The notes: generated by a model from the letters alone, not told the origin. A DNA stretch of 64,000 nucleotides from Lachnoclostridium sp. An169 (GCF_002160525.1 NZ_NFKT01000019.1:31028-95027), one strand, 5' to 3'; shown: positions 17,693 to 28,319, numbered from the stretch's first letter. Program-made: numbers and translations.

Positions 17693-18132
17693 TAGATCAC
17701 CTCTGCTTTTCCACCAAGTGCTTCAATCTTCTCAGCAGCCTTTGCACTGAATGCATTTGCCTGAACTGTAAGCTTCTTAGTTAACTCTCCATTTCCAAGA
17801 ATTTTTACTCCATCTCTCGGGTTCTTCACGATCCCGTTCTCGATCAGTGTTTCAACGGATACTGTAGCTCCGTCTTCGAATACTTCGAGAGCGCTCAGGT
17901 TAATTCCAACGATATGCTTGGAATTTCTGCATGTAAAGCCTCTCTTCGGTATTCTTCTGTACAAAGGCATCTGACCGCCTTCGAATCCCGGTCTTGTCGC
18001 ACCGGAACGGGCCTTCTGTCCCTTATGTCCCTTACCGGCTGTCTTGCCGTTTCCGGAACCGTGTCCACGGCCTCTTCTGAAATTATCACTCTGTCTTGAA
18101 CCGTCTGCCGGTCTTAAGTTTGATAAGTCCAT
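17692..18132 (-). CDS. rplO: 50S ribosomal protein L15
   Basis: L15, 146 residues. The Gly/Arg-rich N-terminus ([21 protein letters not shown]) and [18 protein letters not shown] are diagnostic. It binds 23S rRNA late in assembly. Stop codon shared with the secY start; 21 bp after rpmD. Confidence 0.98.
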   Translation of the reverse strand: MDLSNLRPADGSRQSDNFRRGRGHGSGNGKTAGKGHKGQKARSGATRPGFEGGQMPLYRRIPKRGFTCRNSKHIVGINLSALEVFEDGATVSVETLIENGIVKNPRDGVKILGNGELTKKLTVQANAFSAKAAEKIEALGGKAEVI

Positions 18133-18153
18133 GACGTTACCTCCTTATCTTTT

Positions 18154-18336
18154 TTATGCCTCTTCTTCAACCTTCACTAAATGTCTAACCTGCTGTACCA
18201 TACCTCTGGTAGCTGCATTATCCGGCAATACAACTGTTTTGTTGAGCTTCTTAAGGCCAAGAGCCTCAACTGTTTTCTTATGCTTTGGTATAGCACCGAT
18301 TGTAGACTTTACTAACGTAACTTTTAAATTTGCCAT
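18154..18336 (-). CDS. rpmD: 50S ribosomal protein L30
   Basis: L30, 60 residues, [21 protein letters not shown] with the conserved strand-helix pattern and [12 protein letters not shown] at the end. Lies between rpsE and rplO in the standard spc order. Confidence 0.97.
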   Translation of the reverse strand: MANLKVTLVKSTIGAIPKHKKTVEALGLKKLNKTVVLPDNAATRGMVQQVRHLVKVEEEA

Positions 18337-18350
18337 TTGAATTTACCTCC

Positions 18351-18860
18351 TTAGCCTACGATCTCCTCAATTGATTTGCCGCGAAGTCTTGCAACATCTT
18401 CCGGAGACTTAACGTCTTTGAGTCCTTCGATTGTAGCAAGAACAACATTCTGCTTATTGTTGGATCCAAGTGATTTTGTACGGATGTTCTTGATTCCCGC
18501 CATCTCGATTACGGCACGTGCCGGACCTCCGGCGATAACACCAGTACCATCCGGAGCTGTCTTAAGGAGTACGGATGCGCTTCCGAATTTTCCGGTTACA
18601 TCATGAGTAATACTGTCGTTTTCGTTCAGTGTTACCTTGATCATTTTCTTCATCGCATCTTCTTTTCCTTTACGGATTGCCTCCGGAATTTCAGCAGCTT
18701 TTCCCAAACCTGCACCAACATGGCCTTTTCCATCGCCGACAACAACTAAAGCTGTAAATCTGAAGTTACGACCACCTTTAACAACTTTGGTAACACGTTT
18801 GATTGATACCACTTTTTCTAATAATTCCATCTGACTAGCATCAATACGTTCCTGTCTCAT
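18351..18860 (-). CDS. rpsE: 30S ribosomal protein S5
   Basis: S5, 169 residues, part of the 30S decoding fidelity region. The N-terminal double-stranded RNA-binding domain shows [23 protein letters not shown] (in parts) and [20 protein letters not shown]; the C-terminal domain shows [19 protein letters not shown]. The SD AGGAAGGGAGAA precedes the ATG. Confidence 0.98.
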   Translation of the reverse strand: MRQERIDASQMELLEKVVSIKRVTKVVKGGRNFRFTALVVVGDGKGHVGAGLGKAAEIPEAIRKGKEDAMKKMIKVTLNENDSITHDVTGKFGSASVLLKTAPDGTGVIAGGPARAVIEMAGIKNIRTKSLGSNNKQNVVLATIEGLKDVKSPEDVARLRGKSIEEIVG

Positions 18861-18875
18861 CTGTGTTCTCCCTTC

Positions 18876-19244
18876 CTAGAAATTCAGCCCGGCTTCTCTT
18901 GCTGCGTCTGCCAGTGCCTTGATTTTTCCCTGATATATAAAGCCGCCTCTGTCAAAGACAACCTCAGTGATACCTTTTTCTTTCGCTCTCTCAGCGATCA
19001 CTTTTCCAAGATATGCTGCTGCTTCAACGTTGTTGGTCTTCTCAAGTTCTGCTTTCACGTCTTTCTGAAGAGTGGAAGCGGAAACGAGAGTATTTCCAAC
19101 AGTGTCGTCGATAATCTGAGCATACATATGATTATTGCTTCTGAACACAGCTAAACGCGGTCTCTCAGCTGTACCGCTGAAACGGTTGCGTAATTTCATG
19201 TGTTTTTTTCTACGAATTTCGCTTCTTGATTTCTTACTAACCAT
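18876..19244 (-). CDS. rplR: 50S ribosomal protein L18
   Basis: L18, 122 residues, 5S rRNA-binding. Typical blocks: [51 protein letters not shown]. The ATG at 19244 (MVSKKSRSE) is preferred over the GTG two codons upstream because of its distance from AAGGAGAG and family N-termini. Confidence 0.95.
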   Translation of the reverse strand: MVSKKSRSEIRRKKHMKLRNRFSGTAERPRLAVFRSNNHMYAQIIDDTVGNTLVSASTLQKDVKAELEKTNNVEAAAYLGKVIAERAKEKGITEVVFDRGGFIYQGKIKALADAAREAGLNF

Positions 19245-19261
19245 TTTCACACTCTCCTTAT

Positions 19262-19804
19262 TTATTTCTTACCAGTCTTACCAACTTTACGTCTGATTGT
19301 CTCATCAGCATACTTGATACCTTTGCCCTTATATGGCTCCGGTCTTCTCTTGTCTCTGATTTCAGCCGCATACTGTCCGACTTTCTCTTTATCGATACCT
19401 TTAACCGTGATCTTGTTCTGTCCATCCAGAACTGTCTCAAGGCCTTCCGGATCGATCATTTCAACTGGATGAGAGTATCCAAGGTTCAGTGTCAGCTTAT
19501 TTCCTGATTTGGCTGCTCTGTAACCTACACCGTTTACTTCAAGAACTTTCTCATATCCCTGGCTGACACCGATCACCATGTTGTTGATCAGAGTTCTTGT
19601 CAGACCGTGAAGAGATTTCATTTTCTTTAAGTCGTTCGGTCTTGATACGATTACTTCTTCGCCTTCAACTTTGATTTCCATTTCTGTCGGAAGCTCTTTT
19701 ACAAGAGTTCCCTTCGGACCTTTTACAGTCACTACATTGTGTTCTGCAACTTCTACAGTTACTCCTGCAGGAATTGCTACGGGCAGTCTTCCTATACGTG
19801 ACAT
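19262..19804 (-). CDS. rplF: 50S ribosomal protein L6
   Basis: L6, 180 residues, near the sarcin-ricin loop. [15 protein letters not shown], the tandem L6 folds and the signature [14 protein letters not shown] are present. Followed downstream by rplR after 17 bp. Upstream, a 209-bp gap to rpsH holds repeat units (see 19900). Confidence 0.98.
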   Translation of the reverse strand: MSRIGRLPVAIPAGVTVEVAEHNVVTVKGPKGTLVKELPTEMEIKVEGEEVIVSRPNDLKKMKSLHGLTRTLINNMVIGVSQGYEKVLEVNGVGYRAAKSGNKLTLNLGYSHPVEMIDPEGLETVLDGQNKITVKGIDKEKVGQYAAEIRDKRRPEPYKGKGIKYADETIRRKVGKTGKK

Positions 19805-19899
19805 ACTCGTTATCCTCCTTAACTTAGATTTTCGGAGAAGCTGCGGTGGCTCCTCTGTTTTCAGTTACTTTATAGAGCTTTGATGGCTCCGGTACACGT

Positions 19900-20013
19900 C
19901 CGTGCGCCTAAGCTCACCTTTCGCCTCCGGCTCGGGTTCGCTAACGCTTGGGACGGGCTTTCTCACTAAGTTCATCCTTCGCCTTTGGCTCGGATTCACT
20001 AAGTGATCAATGC
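19900..20013 (-). repeat. Intergenic repeat, rpsH-rplF gap
   Basis: Two degenerate units (about 19900-19967 and 19968-20013) share a pattern such as TTCGCCT..GGCTCGG followed by TTC.CTAA. The first unit is nearly identical to 25168-25234 in the rplB-rplW gap, including GTGCGCCTAAGCTCACC and CTAACGCTTGGGA. They have no coding potential and are transcribed within the operon. Confidence 0.65.
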
Positions 20014-20415
20014 CTACCAAACGAAGCAGAGTACTTCTCCGCCTACGCCGAGTTTTCTTGCTTCTTTGTCTGTGATTACACCTTTGTTTGTAGAGATGAT
20101 GGCTGTTCCCAGTCCTCCGAGAACCTTCGGAATATCCTCTGTGCCAGCGTATACACGCAGACCCGGTTTGGAGATTCTCTTCAGTCCGGAGATGACTTTC
20201 TCATTCTTGTCAGCGCCGTATTTCAGCGTGATGTGAATTGTCTGGAAGTGTCCGTCTTCTACAAGGTCATATTTTGCAATATATCCCTCATCCAGCAGGA
20301 TGTTTGCGATAGCAATTTTCATCTTGGATGCAGGTACATCTACTGTATCATGTTTTGCAGTATTCGCATTACGAATTCTTGTAAGCATATCTGCAATCGG
20401 ATCGCTCATAGTCAT
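20014..20415 (-). CDS. rpsH: 30S ribosomal protein S8
   Basis: S8, 133 residues, a key 16S rRNA central-domain binder and, in other bacteria, regulator of the spc operon. [15 protein letters not shown] and the C-terminal [19 protein letters not shown] are typical. GGAGGAAAAC precedes the start. Confidence 0.98.
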   Translation of the reverse strand: MTMSDPIADMLTRIRNANTAKHDTVDVPASKMKIAIANILLDEGYIAKYDLVEDGHFQTIHITLKYGADKNEKVISGLKRISKPGLRVYAGTEDIPKVLGGLGTAIISTNKGVITDKEARKLGVGGEVLCFVW

Positions 20416-20430
20416 TGATAGTTTTCCTCC

Positions 20431-20616
20431 TTACCAACTTGCTTTCTTAACACCCGGGATCTGTCCTTTATATGCCAATTCACGGAAGCAGATACGGCAG
20501 ATTCCATATTTTCTCAGATACGCATGCGGACGTCCGCAAATTCTGCAGCGGCTGTATTCTCTTGTGGAGAATTTCGGTTTGCGCTGCTGTTTGATCTTCA
20601 TTGATGTCTTTGCCAT
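20431..20616 (-). CDS. rpsN: 30S ribosomal protein S14, zinc type
   Basis: S14 type Z, 61 residues. The zinc site is CRICGRPH with CRICFRE (C-x2-C, x12, C-x2-C), the form that needs zinc, as opposed to the longer zinc-free paralogue. Sits between rplE and rpsH as usual. Confidence 0.97.
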   Translation of the reverse strand: MAKTSMKIKQQRKPKFSTREYSRCRICGRPHAYLRKYGICRICFRELAYKGQIPGVKKASW

Positions 20617-20629
20617 GAATTTCCCTCCT

Positions 20630-21169
20630 TTACTTAGCGAATGGCATGTTGAACAGTCTTAATAACTCACGCGCTTCCTCGTCAGTCTTTGCTGTTGTAA
20701 CAAAGATTACATCCATACCTCTTACCTTGTCGATCTTGTCGTACTCGATCTCAGGGAAAATCAGCTGCTCTTTGATTCCGAGTGCGTAGTTTCCTCTTCC
20801 GTCAAAAGCGTTCGGATTTACGCCTCTGAAGTCACGCACACGCGGAAGGGCAAGGTTGATCAGACGGTCAGCGAACTCATACATTCTCTCGCCTCTAAGT
20901 GTAACCTTGCATCCGATCGGCATTCCTTCTCTGATCTTGAAGTTAGCCACAGAGTTCTTTGCTCTTGTGACAACTGCTTTCTGACCGGAGATCTTCTCCA
21001 TATCAGCAATCGCAGACTCCAATACCTTTGCATTGTCTTTTGCCTCGCCGACACCCATGTTGATCACGATCTTGTCGAGCTTCGGCACTTCCATAATGTT
21101 CTTATATCCAAATTTTTTGATCATTGCGTCAATGATCTCATTCTGATACTGATCTTTCAGTCTACTCAA
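20630..21169 (-). CDS. rplE: 50S ribosomal protein L5
   Basis: L5, 179 residues, 5S rRNA-binding and contacting S13 across the subunit bridge. Typical: [43 protein letters not shown] (in parts), RDFRGV and the C-terminal [18 protein letters not shown]. Confidence 0.98.
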   Translation of the reverse strand: MSRLKDQYQNEIIDAMIKKFGYKNIMEVPKLDKIVINMGVGEAKDNAKVLESAIADMEKISGQKAVVTRAKNSVANFKIREGMPIGCKVTLRGERMYEFADRLINLALPRVRDFRGVNPNAFDGRGNYALGIKEQLIFPEIEYDKIDKVRGMDVIFVTTAKTDEEARELLRLFNMPFAK

Positions 21170-21192
21170 AGTCCTGGACCTCCTTCCTCGAA

Positions 21193-21504
21193 TTAATCAA
21201 TCACTTCGCCGGTTTTCTTGGCAATGCGGACTTTCTTGTCCCCGTCCATCTTGAAGCCGACTCTCGTTGCCTGTCCTTTGTGTACATACATAACATTGGA
21301 TGCATCGATGTAGCCTTCCTGGTGAACGATACCGCCATTCTGGTTAGCAGCACTCGGTTTCGTGTGCTTTGTCAGCATATTTACGCCCTCAACCAGGACT
21401 TTACCGTCTTTTTTATTTACAGCAATAACTTTGCCTTCTTTGTCTTTGTCTTTTCCGGCGATAACCTTAACAGTGTCGCCCTTTTTAATTTTCATAGTTG
21501 ACAT
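21193..21504 (-). CDS. rplX: 50S ribosomal protein L24
   Basis: L24, 103 residues, one of the two assembly initiators of the 50S subunit. The KOW motif is [38 protein letters not shown] follows. GGGAGGTGCC precedes the ATG at 21504. Confidence 0.97.
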   Translation of the reverse strand: MSTMKIKKGDTVKVIAGKDKDKEGKVIAVNKKDGKVLVEGVNMLTKHTKPSAANQNGGIVHQEGYIDASNVMYVHKGQATRVGFKMDGDKKVRIAKKTGEVID

Positions 21505-21518
21505 CTTTAGGCACCTCC

Positions 21519-21887
21519 CTACAGTACTTCCGGAGCCAGGGAAACAATCTTCATGAAATGTTTCTCTCTGAGCTCGCGGGCTACTGGTCCAAAAATACGT
21601 GTTCCACGCGGATTCAAATCATCTCTTATAATAACAGCAGCATTTTCATCGAATCTGATATAGGAACCGTCTTTACGACGTGCGCCCCTTACAGAACGGA
21701 CAACTACAGCCTTAACAACATCACCTTTTTTAACAACGCCGCCTGGTGTTGCATCTTTAACACTGGCAACGATCACATCACCGATGCTTGCATATCTTCT
21801 TGTTGAGCCGCCAAGCACACGGATGCAGAGTAACTCTTTCGCACCTGTATTGTCTGCTACTTTCAGTCTGCTTTCTTGCTGTATCAT
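21519..21887 (-). CDS. rplN: 50S ribosomal protein L14
   Basis: L14, 122 residues, at the subunit interface near the factor site. [24 protein letters not shown] (in parts) and the C-terminal [16 protein letters not shown] are diagnostic. AAGGAGGTTTACCTGC precedes the start. Confidence 0.98.
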   Translation of the reverse strand: MIQQESRLKVADNTGAKELLCIRVLGGSTRRYASIGDVIVASVKDATPGGVVKKGDVVKAVVVRSVRGARRKDGSYIRFDENAAVIIRDDLNPRGTRIFGPVARELREKHFMKIVSLAPEVL

Positions 21888-21910
21888 GCAGGTAAACCTC
21901 CTTCAGAATA

Positions 21911-22168
21911 TTATTTTGCTTTCTCCATGATTTCCACAAGTCTCCATCTCTTGTCCTTGGACAGCGGCCTTGTTTCCATAACTTTTACTGTATCTCCAAC
22001 TTTGCACTCATTGTTTTCATCGTGAGCTTTCAGTTTGTACGTTCTCTTTACGATCTTCTTGTAAAGCGGATGTTTTACGTGGTCCTCAACGGCAACAACG
22101 ATTGTTTTGTCCATCTTGTCGCTGACAACCTTACCCGTACGGGTTTTTCTCAGATTTCTCTCTTCCAC
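21911..22168 (-). CDS. rpsQ: 30S ribosomal protein S17
   Basis: S17, 85 residues, OB-fold 16S rRNA binder. [40 protein letters not shown] and [16 protein letters not shown] are present. Between rpmC and rplN. Confidence 0.97.
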   Translation of the reverse strand: MEERNLRKTRTGKVVSDKMDKTIVVAVEDHVKHPLYKKIVKRTYKLKAHDENNECKVGDTVKVMETRPLSKDKRWRLVEIMEKAK

Positions 22169-22212
22169 GGTGTTTCTCCTTTCAATTAATATAACAAGGA
22201 AGGGCTTTCAGC

Positions 22213-22413
22213 CTACCGTCCTGCCTCTGTGATCAGAGTCTGGATACGTGCGATATTCTTTCTTACTTCCTTGATCCTGCTTGTATTATCCAGTTGGTTT
22301 GTCGCATTCTGGAATCTCAGGTTGAAGAGCTCCTTTTTAGCAGCTACTAATTCTTCATTTAATTCTTCTACGGATTTTCCTCTTAAATCTTTTACAAATG
22401 TATTAATTTTCAC
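22213..22413 (-). CDS. rpmC: 50S ribosomal protein L29
   Basis: L29, 66 residues, a two-helix protein at the tunnel exit that helps dock SRP and trigger factor. The GTG at 22413 is taken as the start: AGGCGGTGAT lies at the ideal distance, and the protein then begins [18 protein letters not shown] as in relatives. The GTG at 22422 is inside the ribosome site. It overlaps the end of rplP by 11 bp. Confidence 0.92.
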   Translation of the reverse strand: MKINTFVKDLRGKSVEELNEELVAAKKELFNLRFQNATNQLDNTSRIKEVRKNIARIQTLITEAGR

Positions 22414-22840
22414 TGTTATCACCGCCTTCTAAGTCTGCGCGAGAAACAATTTTGCATTTGCAAGGTAACTTATGCATTGCAAGTCGAAGTGCCTCTCTAG
22501 CTGTTTCCTCTGGTACTCCTGCAATCTCAAACATTACACGGCCCGGTTTTACTACTGCTGCCCAGTACTCAACAGTACCTTTTCCGCTACCCATACGGGT
22601 CTCAGCCGGCTTTGCCGTGATCGGTTTGTCCGGGAAGATCTTGATCCATACTTTACCGCCACGTTTGATGTAACGTGTCATGGCAACACGGGCTGCCTCG
22701 ATCTGGTTGGAACGGATCCAGCACGGCTCTGTTGCTACGATACCGTACTCACCATATGCGATCGTGTTACCTCTGAGAGCTTTACCTTTCATGGTACCAC
22801 GGAACTGTTTACGACGTTTTACTCTTTTTGGCATTAACAT
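22403..22840 (-). CDS. rplP: 50S ribosomal protein L16
   Basis: L16, 145 residues, needed for A-site tRNA placement. [37 protein letters not shown] (in parts) and [11 protein letters not shown] are typical. The ATG overlaps the rpsC stop (TAATG). Confidence 0.98.
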   Translation of the reverse strand: MLMPKRVKRRKQFRGTMKGKALRGNTIAYGEYGIVATEPCWIRSNQIEAARVAMTRYIKRGGKVWIKIFPDKPITAKPAETRMGSGKGTVEYWAAVVKPGRVMFEIAGVPEETAREALRLAMHKLPCKCKIVSRADLEGGDNSEN

Positions 22841-23496
22841 TATTTATCGCTCCCTTCCTTATCTGCTTTAGTCGGAAGAACCTCGCCTTTGTAAATCCAA
22901 ACCTTTACACCGACTTTTCCGTAAGTTGTGTCAGCTTCTGCGAATCCATAATCAATGTCAGCACGAAGTGTCTGCAGCGGAATTGTTCCCTCGCTGTAGA
23001 ACTCTGTACGAGCCATATCTGCACCGCCGAGACGTCCGGATACGGAAGTCTTGACTCCGAGTGCGCCTGCCTTCATTGTTCTTGACATGCAGGACTTCAT
23101 CGCACGTCTGAAGGAGATACGGTTCTCGAGCTGCTGAGCGATGTTCTCAGCTACGAGCTGGGCATCTTTGTCAGGTCTCTTGATCTCTTTGATGTCAACG
23201 ATCAGCTTCTTGTCTGTATATTTAGCAAGTTCGCCTTTCACTTTCTCGATCTCAGAGCCGCCTTTACCGATAACAACGCCCGGTTTAGCTGTATAAATAA
23301 TGATCTTTACGCGGTCAGATGCTCTTTCGATCTCGATTCTTGAAACACCTGCGCTGTATAATCTCTTCTTAAGAAATGTTCTGATCTCGTGGTCTTCAAC
23401 GAGGTTGTCAGCGAAATCTTTCTCTGCGTACCACTTGGAATCCCAGTCTTTGATAACGCCGACTCTCAAGCCATGTGGATTTACCTTCTGTCCCAT
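22840..23496 (-). CDS. rpsC: 30S ribosomal protein S3
   Basis: S3, 218 residues, part of the mRNA entry helicase. The KH domain shows [21 protein letters not shown]; the C-terminal domain shows [18 protein letters not shown]. Typical [15 protein letters not shown] start. Confidence 0.98.
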   Translation of the reverse strand: MGQKVNPHGLRVGVIKDWDSKWYAEKDFADNLVEDHEIRTFLKKRLYSAGVSRIEIERASDRVKIIIYTAKPGVVIGKGGSEIEKVKGELAKYTDKKLIVDIKEIKRPDKDAQLVAENIAQQLENRISFRRAMKSCMSRTMKAGALGVKTSVSGRLGGADMARTEFYSEGTIPLQTLRADIDYGFAEADTTYGKVGVKVWIYKGEVLPTKADKEGSDK

Positions 23497-23505
23497 AATG
23501 CCCTC

Positions 23506-23892
23506 CTATCTTTCATTCAGCACGATTGTGATGTGGCTCATTCTCTTCTCGATCCTGTAAGCCCTGCCCTGTGCTCTCGGTCTGATTCTCTTCATTGTCG
23601 GTCCTTTGTTTGCATAGCACTCCTCGATATAGAGGTTTGCCGCGCTCATACCGTTGTTGTTCTCAGCGTTCGCGATCGCTGATTTCAGCAGTTTCTCTAT
23701 CACTGTAGAAGCATATCTCGGATTGTAAGCTAAAATACCGAGTGCTGTCTGTACATCCTTTCCTCTGATGGCATCCAGAACGTAGCATGCCTTCTGCACG
23801 GAAACCCTAGCATAGGAAATCTTAGCTGAAGGTCTTGTATCTCTCTGCTCGTTTCTTTCTCTTTTGATCTGGGATCTATGTCCTTTTGCCAT
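23506..23892 (-). CDS. rplV: 50S ribosomal protein L22
   Basis: L22, 128 residues, whose hairpin lines the exit tunnel (site of macrolide-resistance changes elsewhere). ISYARVSVQKACYVLDAIRGKD and GPTMKRIRPRAQGRAYRIEKR are diagnostic. Confidence 0.98.
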   Translation of the reverse strand: MAKGHRSQIKRERNEQRDTRPSAKISYARVSVQKACYVLDAIRGKDVQTALGILAYNPRYASTVIEKLLKSAIANAENNNGMSAANLYIEECYANKGPTMKRIRPRAQGRAYRIEKRMSHITIVLNER

Positions 23893-23921
23893 GGAAGAAC
23901 CCTCCTTTCAATCTATATAAA

Positions 23922-24203
23922 TTATCTGACTTTGGACTTCTTCTCGTCTTTTCCGTGACCTCTGTAAGTTCTTGTTGCAACGAACTCACCGAGTTTATGT
24001 CCGACCATATCCTCTGTGATATATACCGGCACATGTCTTCTTCCGTCGTGTACGGCGATCGTATGGCCTACGAATGACGGGAAGATTGTGGAGCGGCGTG
24101 ACCATGTCTTAATTACGGATTTATCACCAGAAGCATTCATAGCGTCTACTTTTTTCAGTAAGCTTTCGTCTGCAAATGGTCCTTTTTTAAGTGAGCGAGC
24201 CAT
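23922..24203 (-). CDS. rpsS: 30S ribosomal protein S19
   Basis: S19, 93 residues, in the 30S head with S13. [41 protein letters not shown] (in parts) and [20 protein letters not shown] are typical. Confidence 0.98.
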   Translation of the reverse strand: MARSLKKGPFADESLLKKVDAMNASGDKSVIKTWSRRSTIFPSFVGHTIAVHDGRRHVPVYITEDMVGHKLGEFVATRTYRGHGKDEKKSKVR

Positions 24204-24229
24204 AGGTTCTAACCTCCTTGTGAATCTAA

Positions 24230-25072
24230 TTATTTAATCGCTTTACCGTCTCTTCTTCTTACAATCAGCTTGTTGGAAGCTTTTTTCTTCTTACGAGTCT
24301 TAAGACCCAGTGCAGGTTTGCCCCAAGGTGTGCTCGGACCCGGACGGCCGATACCTGTCTTACCTTCACCACCACCATGCGGATGGTCATTCGGGTTCAT
24401 AACAGAACCGCGGACTGTAGGTCTGATGCCCATGTGGCGCTTACGTCCAGCCTTACCGATGTTGATCAGGTTGTGCTCTCCGTTTCCTACAACTCCGACA
24501 GATGCTCTGCACTCGATCGGAACCATTCTCATCTCACCGGACGGGAGTCTCAGTGTTGCATACTTTCCTTCTTTTGCCATCAGCTGTGCGCTGTTTCCTG
24601 CAGAACGAACCATCTGTCCGCCTTTTCCAGGATGAAGCTCAATATTGTGTACCTGTGTACCAACCGGGATCTCGGAAAGCGGCAGGCAGTTTCCTACTCT
24701 CACCTCTGCCTCCGGTCCGTTCATAACGGTCATGCCGTCTTTCAGACCTTCCGGAGCAAGGATGTATGCCTTCTCGCCGTCTGCGTAGCAGATCAGTGCG
24801 ATGTTGGCACTTCTGTTCGGATCATACTCGATACCAACTACTTTTGCCGGAATTCCGTCTTTTCTTCTCTTAAAATCAACAATTCTGTATTTCTTCTTTG
24901 CTCCGCCCCCGCGGTGTCTTACAGTGATTTTACCCTGGGCGTTGCGTCCTGCTGTTTTCTTCTTGGAATCAAGGAGGGATTTCTCAGGAGTTGTCTTTGT
25001 AATCTCGGAGAAATCAGATCCTGTCATCTGTCTTCTGGAAGGTGTATATGGGTTATATGTTTTGATTCCCAT
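24230..25072 (-). CDS. rplB: 50S ribosomal protein L2
   Basis: L2, 280 residues, needed for subunit joining and peptidyl transfer. [18 protein letters not shown], the [20 protein letters not shown] block, and the C-terminal [20 protein letters not shown] motif with the conserved histidine are present. Confidence 0.98.
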   Translation of the reverse strand: MGIKTYNPYTPSRRQMTGSDFSEITKTTPEKSLLDSKKKTAGRNAQGKITVRHRGGGAKKKYRIVDFKRRKDGIPAKVVGIEYDPNRSANIALICYADGEKAYILAPEGLKDGMTVMNGPEAEVRVGNCLPLSEIPVGTQVHNIELHPGKGGQMVRSAGNSAQLMAKEGKYATLRLPSGEMRMVPIECRASVGVVGNGEHNLINIGKAGRKRHMGIRPTVRGSVMNPNDHPHGGGEGKTGIGRPGPSTPWGKPALGLKTRKKKKASNKLIVRRRDGKAIK

Positions 25073-25167
25073 TACTTTCTCTCCTTTCGTTTGCTCTAAT
25101 TCTTGGTTTCACGGATTTGCACCGTATAAAATGATTGATGAAGTTCCATCAATGGATTTCAAAGCTC

Positions 25168-25280
25168 CGTGCGCCTAAGCTCACCCTTCGCCTCCGGCTC
25201 GGGTATCGCTAACGCTTGGGAGCGGCCTTCTCACCAGACTCGACCGGCGCTGACGCTTGGCCTCGCCAAGTGTTCAGTGC
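25168..25280 (-). repeat. Intergenic repeat, rplW-rplB gap
   Basis: The 208-bp gap (25073-25280) contains a unit at 25168-25234 that is almost the same as 19900-19967, then a degenerate second unit up to the rplW stop with a perfect 6-bp hairpin CTTGGC/GCCAAG. In both places the unit ends against the downstream end of a gene in TGCCTA context. Confidence 0.65.
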
Positions 25281-25580
25281 CTACAGACCCTCGAAAATCT
25301 CGATATCTGCGCTGTCTTCTGTCAGCTGCACGATTGCTTTCTTTGTCTTTGCTGTCTTTCCGTATGTCATTCCACGTCTCTTTGTCTTTCCGTCAAGGTT
25401 CATGGTGTTGACACTCTTTACCTTTGTTCCTGCGAACATTTTCTCAACAGCTTCTTTGATCTGATTCTTTGTAGCTTCTGTGTGTACAAGGAACGTATAC
25501 TTCTTGTCAGCCATCAGATCCATGCTCTTCTCTGTGATAACCGGCTTAAGGATTACATCATAATACTGAATGTTTGCCAT
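25281..25580 (-). CDS. rplW: 50S ribosomal protein L23
   Basis: L23, 99 residues, chaperone docking site at the tunnel exit. [22 protein letters not shown] (in parts), the [20 protein letters not shown] strand and Lys-rich loop are typical. Its ATG overlaps the rplD stop by one base. Confidence 0.98.
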   Translation of the reverse strand: MANIQYYDVILKPVITEKSMDLMADKKYTFLVHTEATKNQIKEAVEKMFAGTKVKSVNTMNLDGKTKRRGMTYGKTAKTKKAIVQLTEDSADIEIFEGL

Positions 25581-26200
25581 TATGCGTACACCTCCTCGAT
25601 TGTTGCAACAGCAGCTTTCGTAGCGATTACTGTGTTGTATTTCAGGATGTCAAATACATTGATTGTGTTTGTATGCGCTGTTTTAACATCCGGGATGTTT
25701 CTTGCAGAGATCTCTACGTTCGTGTTTCCGTCTTCCAGAACAACAAGTGCTTTGTTCACATTCAGGTTGTTCAGAACCTCGCGGAATTTCTTTGTCTTGA
25801 TCTCGTCAAAGTTCAGCTCGTCGATAACGATGAACTTGTTCTCTTCTACTCTGGAAGTAAGGGCAGATTTCAGAGCTGCTCTCTTCTCTTTCCTGTTCAT
25901 CTTGAAGGAGTAGTCTCTCGGAACCGGAGCGAATACCACTCCACCGCCTGTCCACTGCGGAGCTCTTGTTGAACCCTGTCTTGCGTGGCCTGTTCCTTTC
26001 TGTCTCCACGGTTTTCTTCCGCCGCCGGAAACTTCAGAACGTGTCTTAGCCTTCTGTGTTCCCTGACGATTGTTTGCAAGCTGATTTACGACTGCCATGT
26101 GTACCAGGTGCTCGTTTACTTCAACACCGAATACAGCATCGTTCAGTTCGATGGTATCAACTTCTTTACCTTCGATATTGTAAACAGATACTTTTGCCAT
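25580..26200 (-). CDS. rplD: 50S ribosomal protein L4
   Basis: L4, 206 residues, with the tunnel-lining loop [39 protein letters not shown] precedes it. In Escherichia coli L4 regulates the S10 operon; whether it does here is unknown. Confidence 0.98.
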   Translation of the reverse strand: MAKVSVYNIEGKEVDTIELNDAVFGVEVNEHLVHMAVVNQLANNRQGTQKAKTRSEVSGGGRKPWRQKGTGHARQGSTRAPQWTGGGVVFAPVPRDYSFKMNRKEKRAALKSALTSRVEENKFIVIDELNFDEIKTKKFREVLNNLNVNKALVVLEDGNTNVEISARNIPDVKTAHTNTINVFDILKYNTVIATKAAVATIEEVYA

Positions 26201-26230
26201 CTGTGTGTTCCTCCTTTCTTAACTGTCAGA

Positions 26231-26914
26231 CTAGTTACCCTTTACGGTCTCTTTGATCGTTACCAGGCATTTCTTCGGTCCCGGTACAGAACCTTTTACA
26301 AGGAGAAGGTTGTTCTCAGCGTCAACTCTTACGACCTCAAGATTCTGAACTGTGATCTGCTTGTTACCCATCTGACCAGGCATCTTCTTGCCCTTGAATA
26401 CTTTACTCGGATCAGATGCCGCACCGTTGGAACCAGCATGACGATGGAACTTGGAACCATGTGTCATAGGTCCTCTGCTCTGGCCGTGACGCTTGATCGC
26501 GCCCTGGAAGCCTTTACCTTTGGAAATAGCAGTTGCATCAACATGATCTCCTGCCGCAAAGATATCAGCCTTGATTTCCTGAGCAAGTGTATATTCCTCA
26601 GCATTGTCAAATCTGAACTCTTTTACATATCTCTTTCCGGATACGCCTGCTTTGTCGAAATGGCCTTTCTCAGCTTTTGTCACACCGTTTCTGTGTGCAA
26701 TTGCCTTCTTGCCGCTGTTGTCTTTTGTGACAATCTTCTCTTTCTTGTCAACAAATCCAACCTGAACTGCGCTGTACCCGTCGTTCTCAACAGTCTTAAC
26801 CTGTGTTACCACGCACGGTCCTGCCTGCAGAACGGTTACCGGAATCAGTACTCCGTCTTCTTCGTTGAAGATCTGAGTCATTCCAACTTTTGTAGCCAAA
26901 ATAGCTTTCTTCAT
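26231..26914 (-). CDS. rplC: 50S ribosomal protein L3
   Basis: L3, 227 residues, an early 50S assembly protein. [16 protein letters not shown], the signature [23 protein letters not shown] block ([20 protein letters not shown]) and GRMGNKQIT-like [14 protein letters not shown] are visible. AGGAGGTATTTAT precedes the start. Confidence 0.98.
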   Translation of the reverse strand: MKKAILATKVGMTQIFNEEDGVLIPVTVLQAGPCVVTQVKTVENDGYSAVQVGFVDKKEKIVTKDNSGKKAIAHRNGVTKAEKGHFDKAGVSGKRYVKEFRFDNAEEYTLAQEIKADIFAAGDHVDATAISKGKGFQGAIKRHGQSRGPMTHGSKFHRHAGSNGAASDPSKVFKGKKMPGQMGNKQITVQNLEVVRVDAENNLLLVKGSVPGPKKCLVTIKETVKGN

Positions 26915-26982
26915 TATAAATACCTCCTGTGATTTACAGCGGAGCGCTCACGCGCTCATCCTAAATGTTAGGACGTTACTGC

Positions 26983-27300
26983 CTATTTGTTCTTCATTTT
27001 GATATCGATGTACACACCTGCCGGCATTTCCAGTCTGGAAAGTGCATCAACCGTCTTCTGGGTCGGTGTGATGATATCAATCAGTCTTTTATGAGTTCTC
27101 TGCTCGAACTGCTCTCTGGAGTCTTTGTACTTGTGTACTGCTCTCAGGATTGTCACTACCTCTTTCTTTGTCGGCAGCGGCACCGGTCCGCTCACCTGTG
27201 AACCGTTCTTTTTTACAGTTTCGATGATTTTCTTCGCAGATGCATCAACCAGCTGATGATCATACGCTTTCAGTGTGATTCTCATTACTTGACTTGCCAT
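26983..27300 (-). CDS. rpsJ: 30S ribosomal protein S10
   Basis: S10 (NusE), 105 residues, first gene of the cluster and also an antitermination partner of NusB. The ATG at 27300 ([19 protein letters not shown]) is chosen because AAGGAGGCG precedes it; the longer frame from 27417 runs through the structured leader. [16 protein letters not shown] is typical. A 68-bp gap with a GAGCGC/GCGCTC hairpin separates it from rplC. Confidence 0.97.
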   Translation of the reverse strand: MASQVMRITLKAYDHQLVDASAKKIIETVKKNGSQVSGPVPLPTKKEVVTILRAVHKYKDSREQFEQRTHKRLIDIITPTQKTVDALSRLEMPAGVYIDIKMKNK

Positions 27301-27572
27301 AAAAAAAGTCGCCTCCTTTTCGTACTTGTAACTCAGTACGACAAGCGGTGACTGTACACTCTCCCGTGTGTGTCGTGAGAAACATACACGGCGCTCTCGC
27401 TTTTCAACTCTGCGCACTCATCTTCCGGGCGCGCAAAAACGAGATACTGTTGTGATTCGTACAGTGACTTGTCGCCAGTTTCCTAACTTGACATTCGCTC
27501 CACGGAAAACCTGTCCAGGCTTATGTTTTTGCCTGGCAGCAACCTCACGCTTCACAGCTATCATGTCACAGC
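27301..27572 (-). promoter_or_regulatory. Structured 5' leader of the S10 operon
   Basis: About 270 nt lie between the promoter and rpsJ. On the minus strand there are several short hairpins, including CCAGGC/GCCTGG and TCGTACT/AGTACGA, the second just before the ribosome site. A length and structure of this kind suggest regulation, perhaps by a ribosomal protein, but the sequence does not match a leader class I can name with certainty. Confidence 0.5.
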
Positions 27573-27578
27573 CCTCTT

Positions 27579-27607
27579 AGTATAGCGGATGATGGAAGTT
27601 ATTTCAA
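27579..27607 (-). promoter_or_regulatory. S10 operon promoter
   Basis: Minus-strand -35 TTGAAA (27602-27607) and -10 TATACT (27579-27584) with 17-bp spacing; the only strong promoter upstream of rpsJ. An A/T-rich stretch (27608-27650) upstream of the -35 could act as an UP element. Confidence 0.8.
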
Positions 27608-27644
27608 GAGGTTTTTTACAAAAATTGTATTTTTTTCAAAACAA

Positions 27645-28319
27645 TTATTTCAATGCTTTTGTAAACGCCACCACCCCGCACTCATACGGATGGTCATAAT
27701 ACACCACATCCCCGTCCTCCGGTCTGTAGCGGAGCATCTTAATAATAATGAAGAGATCGCCTCCGCCGCCGAAGATCATGACCTCATTCAGAAGCATGAT
27801 CATAAAATTGCCGGTCACTGCCGACAGGGCAGTCATCCCGACTCCCAGGACAATCGTCGGCATGGCGCCGCCGAGAATGTACTGCCATTTTTTCAAAGGC
27901 TCGGCGCATGTGCAGTAGGGCGTAAGCATTTCCCAGATAACGCCGAAACTGATGGACCGGAAATGATTCTTCGCAAAGATCCCCCAGGTGATTCCGTGGA
28001 TTGCTTCATGCAAAATAAACAGAATAATCAGGGACACCGCATAAACGGCAACCAGAAGGACGTCCAGTCCCCCGTCATTTTCTATGCCCACGCTGAAGCT
28101 GTCCGCCAGATTCCCGAAAGGATTTACCGCAAAGAAGATCACGCCTGCCAGTATGACAAAGGGAAGCGGGAATACGAGAGCCGCGACATTTGCCTCCACG
28201 ACTCCCGCAGTCAGGTCTTTCCTTTCATAACCGTCCGCTTCCATTTTTTCACAGATCTTCTGAAAATGTTCTTTTCTCTCCAGTTCTTTCCCGGTAAGTT
28301 TCCGCTCTTTTTCCTTCAT
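27645..28319 (-). CDS. DUF3267-type membrane metalloprotease-like protein
   Basis: A 224-residue membrane protein with a charged N-terminal region and four to five hydrophobic segments. A zinc-protease motif HEAIHG (HExxH) lies at the end of the second segment, as in the DUF3267 family of putative membrane metallopeptidases. The function of this family is not established. The ATG at 28319 has GGAGGAAGAA upstream; another in-frame ATG at 28334 overlaps that site. It begins 27 bp after the HIT gene and probably shares its transcript. Confidence 0.8.
   Translation of the reverse strand: MKEKERKLTGKELERKEHFQKICEKMEADGYERKDLTAGVVEANVAALVFPLPFVILAGVIFFAVNPFGNLADSFSVGIENDGGLDVLLVAVYAVSLIILFILHEAIHGITWGIFAKNHFRSISFGVIWEMLTPYCTCAEPLKKWQYILGGAMPTIVLGVGMTALSAVTGNFMIMLLNEVMIFGGGGDLFIIIKMLRYRPEDGDVVYYDHPYECGVVAFTKALK

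Noticed and set aside
27300..27417. N-terminal extension of S10
   Set aside because: The extension is in the structured leader, and GGAGG directly precedes the normal start at 27300.
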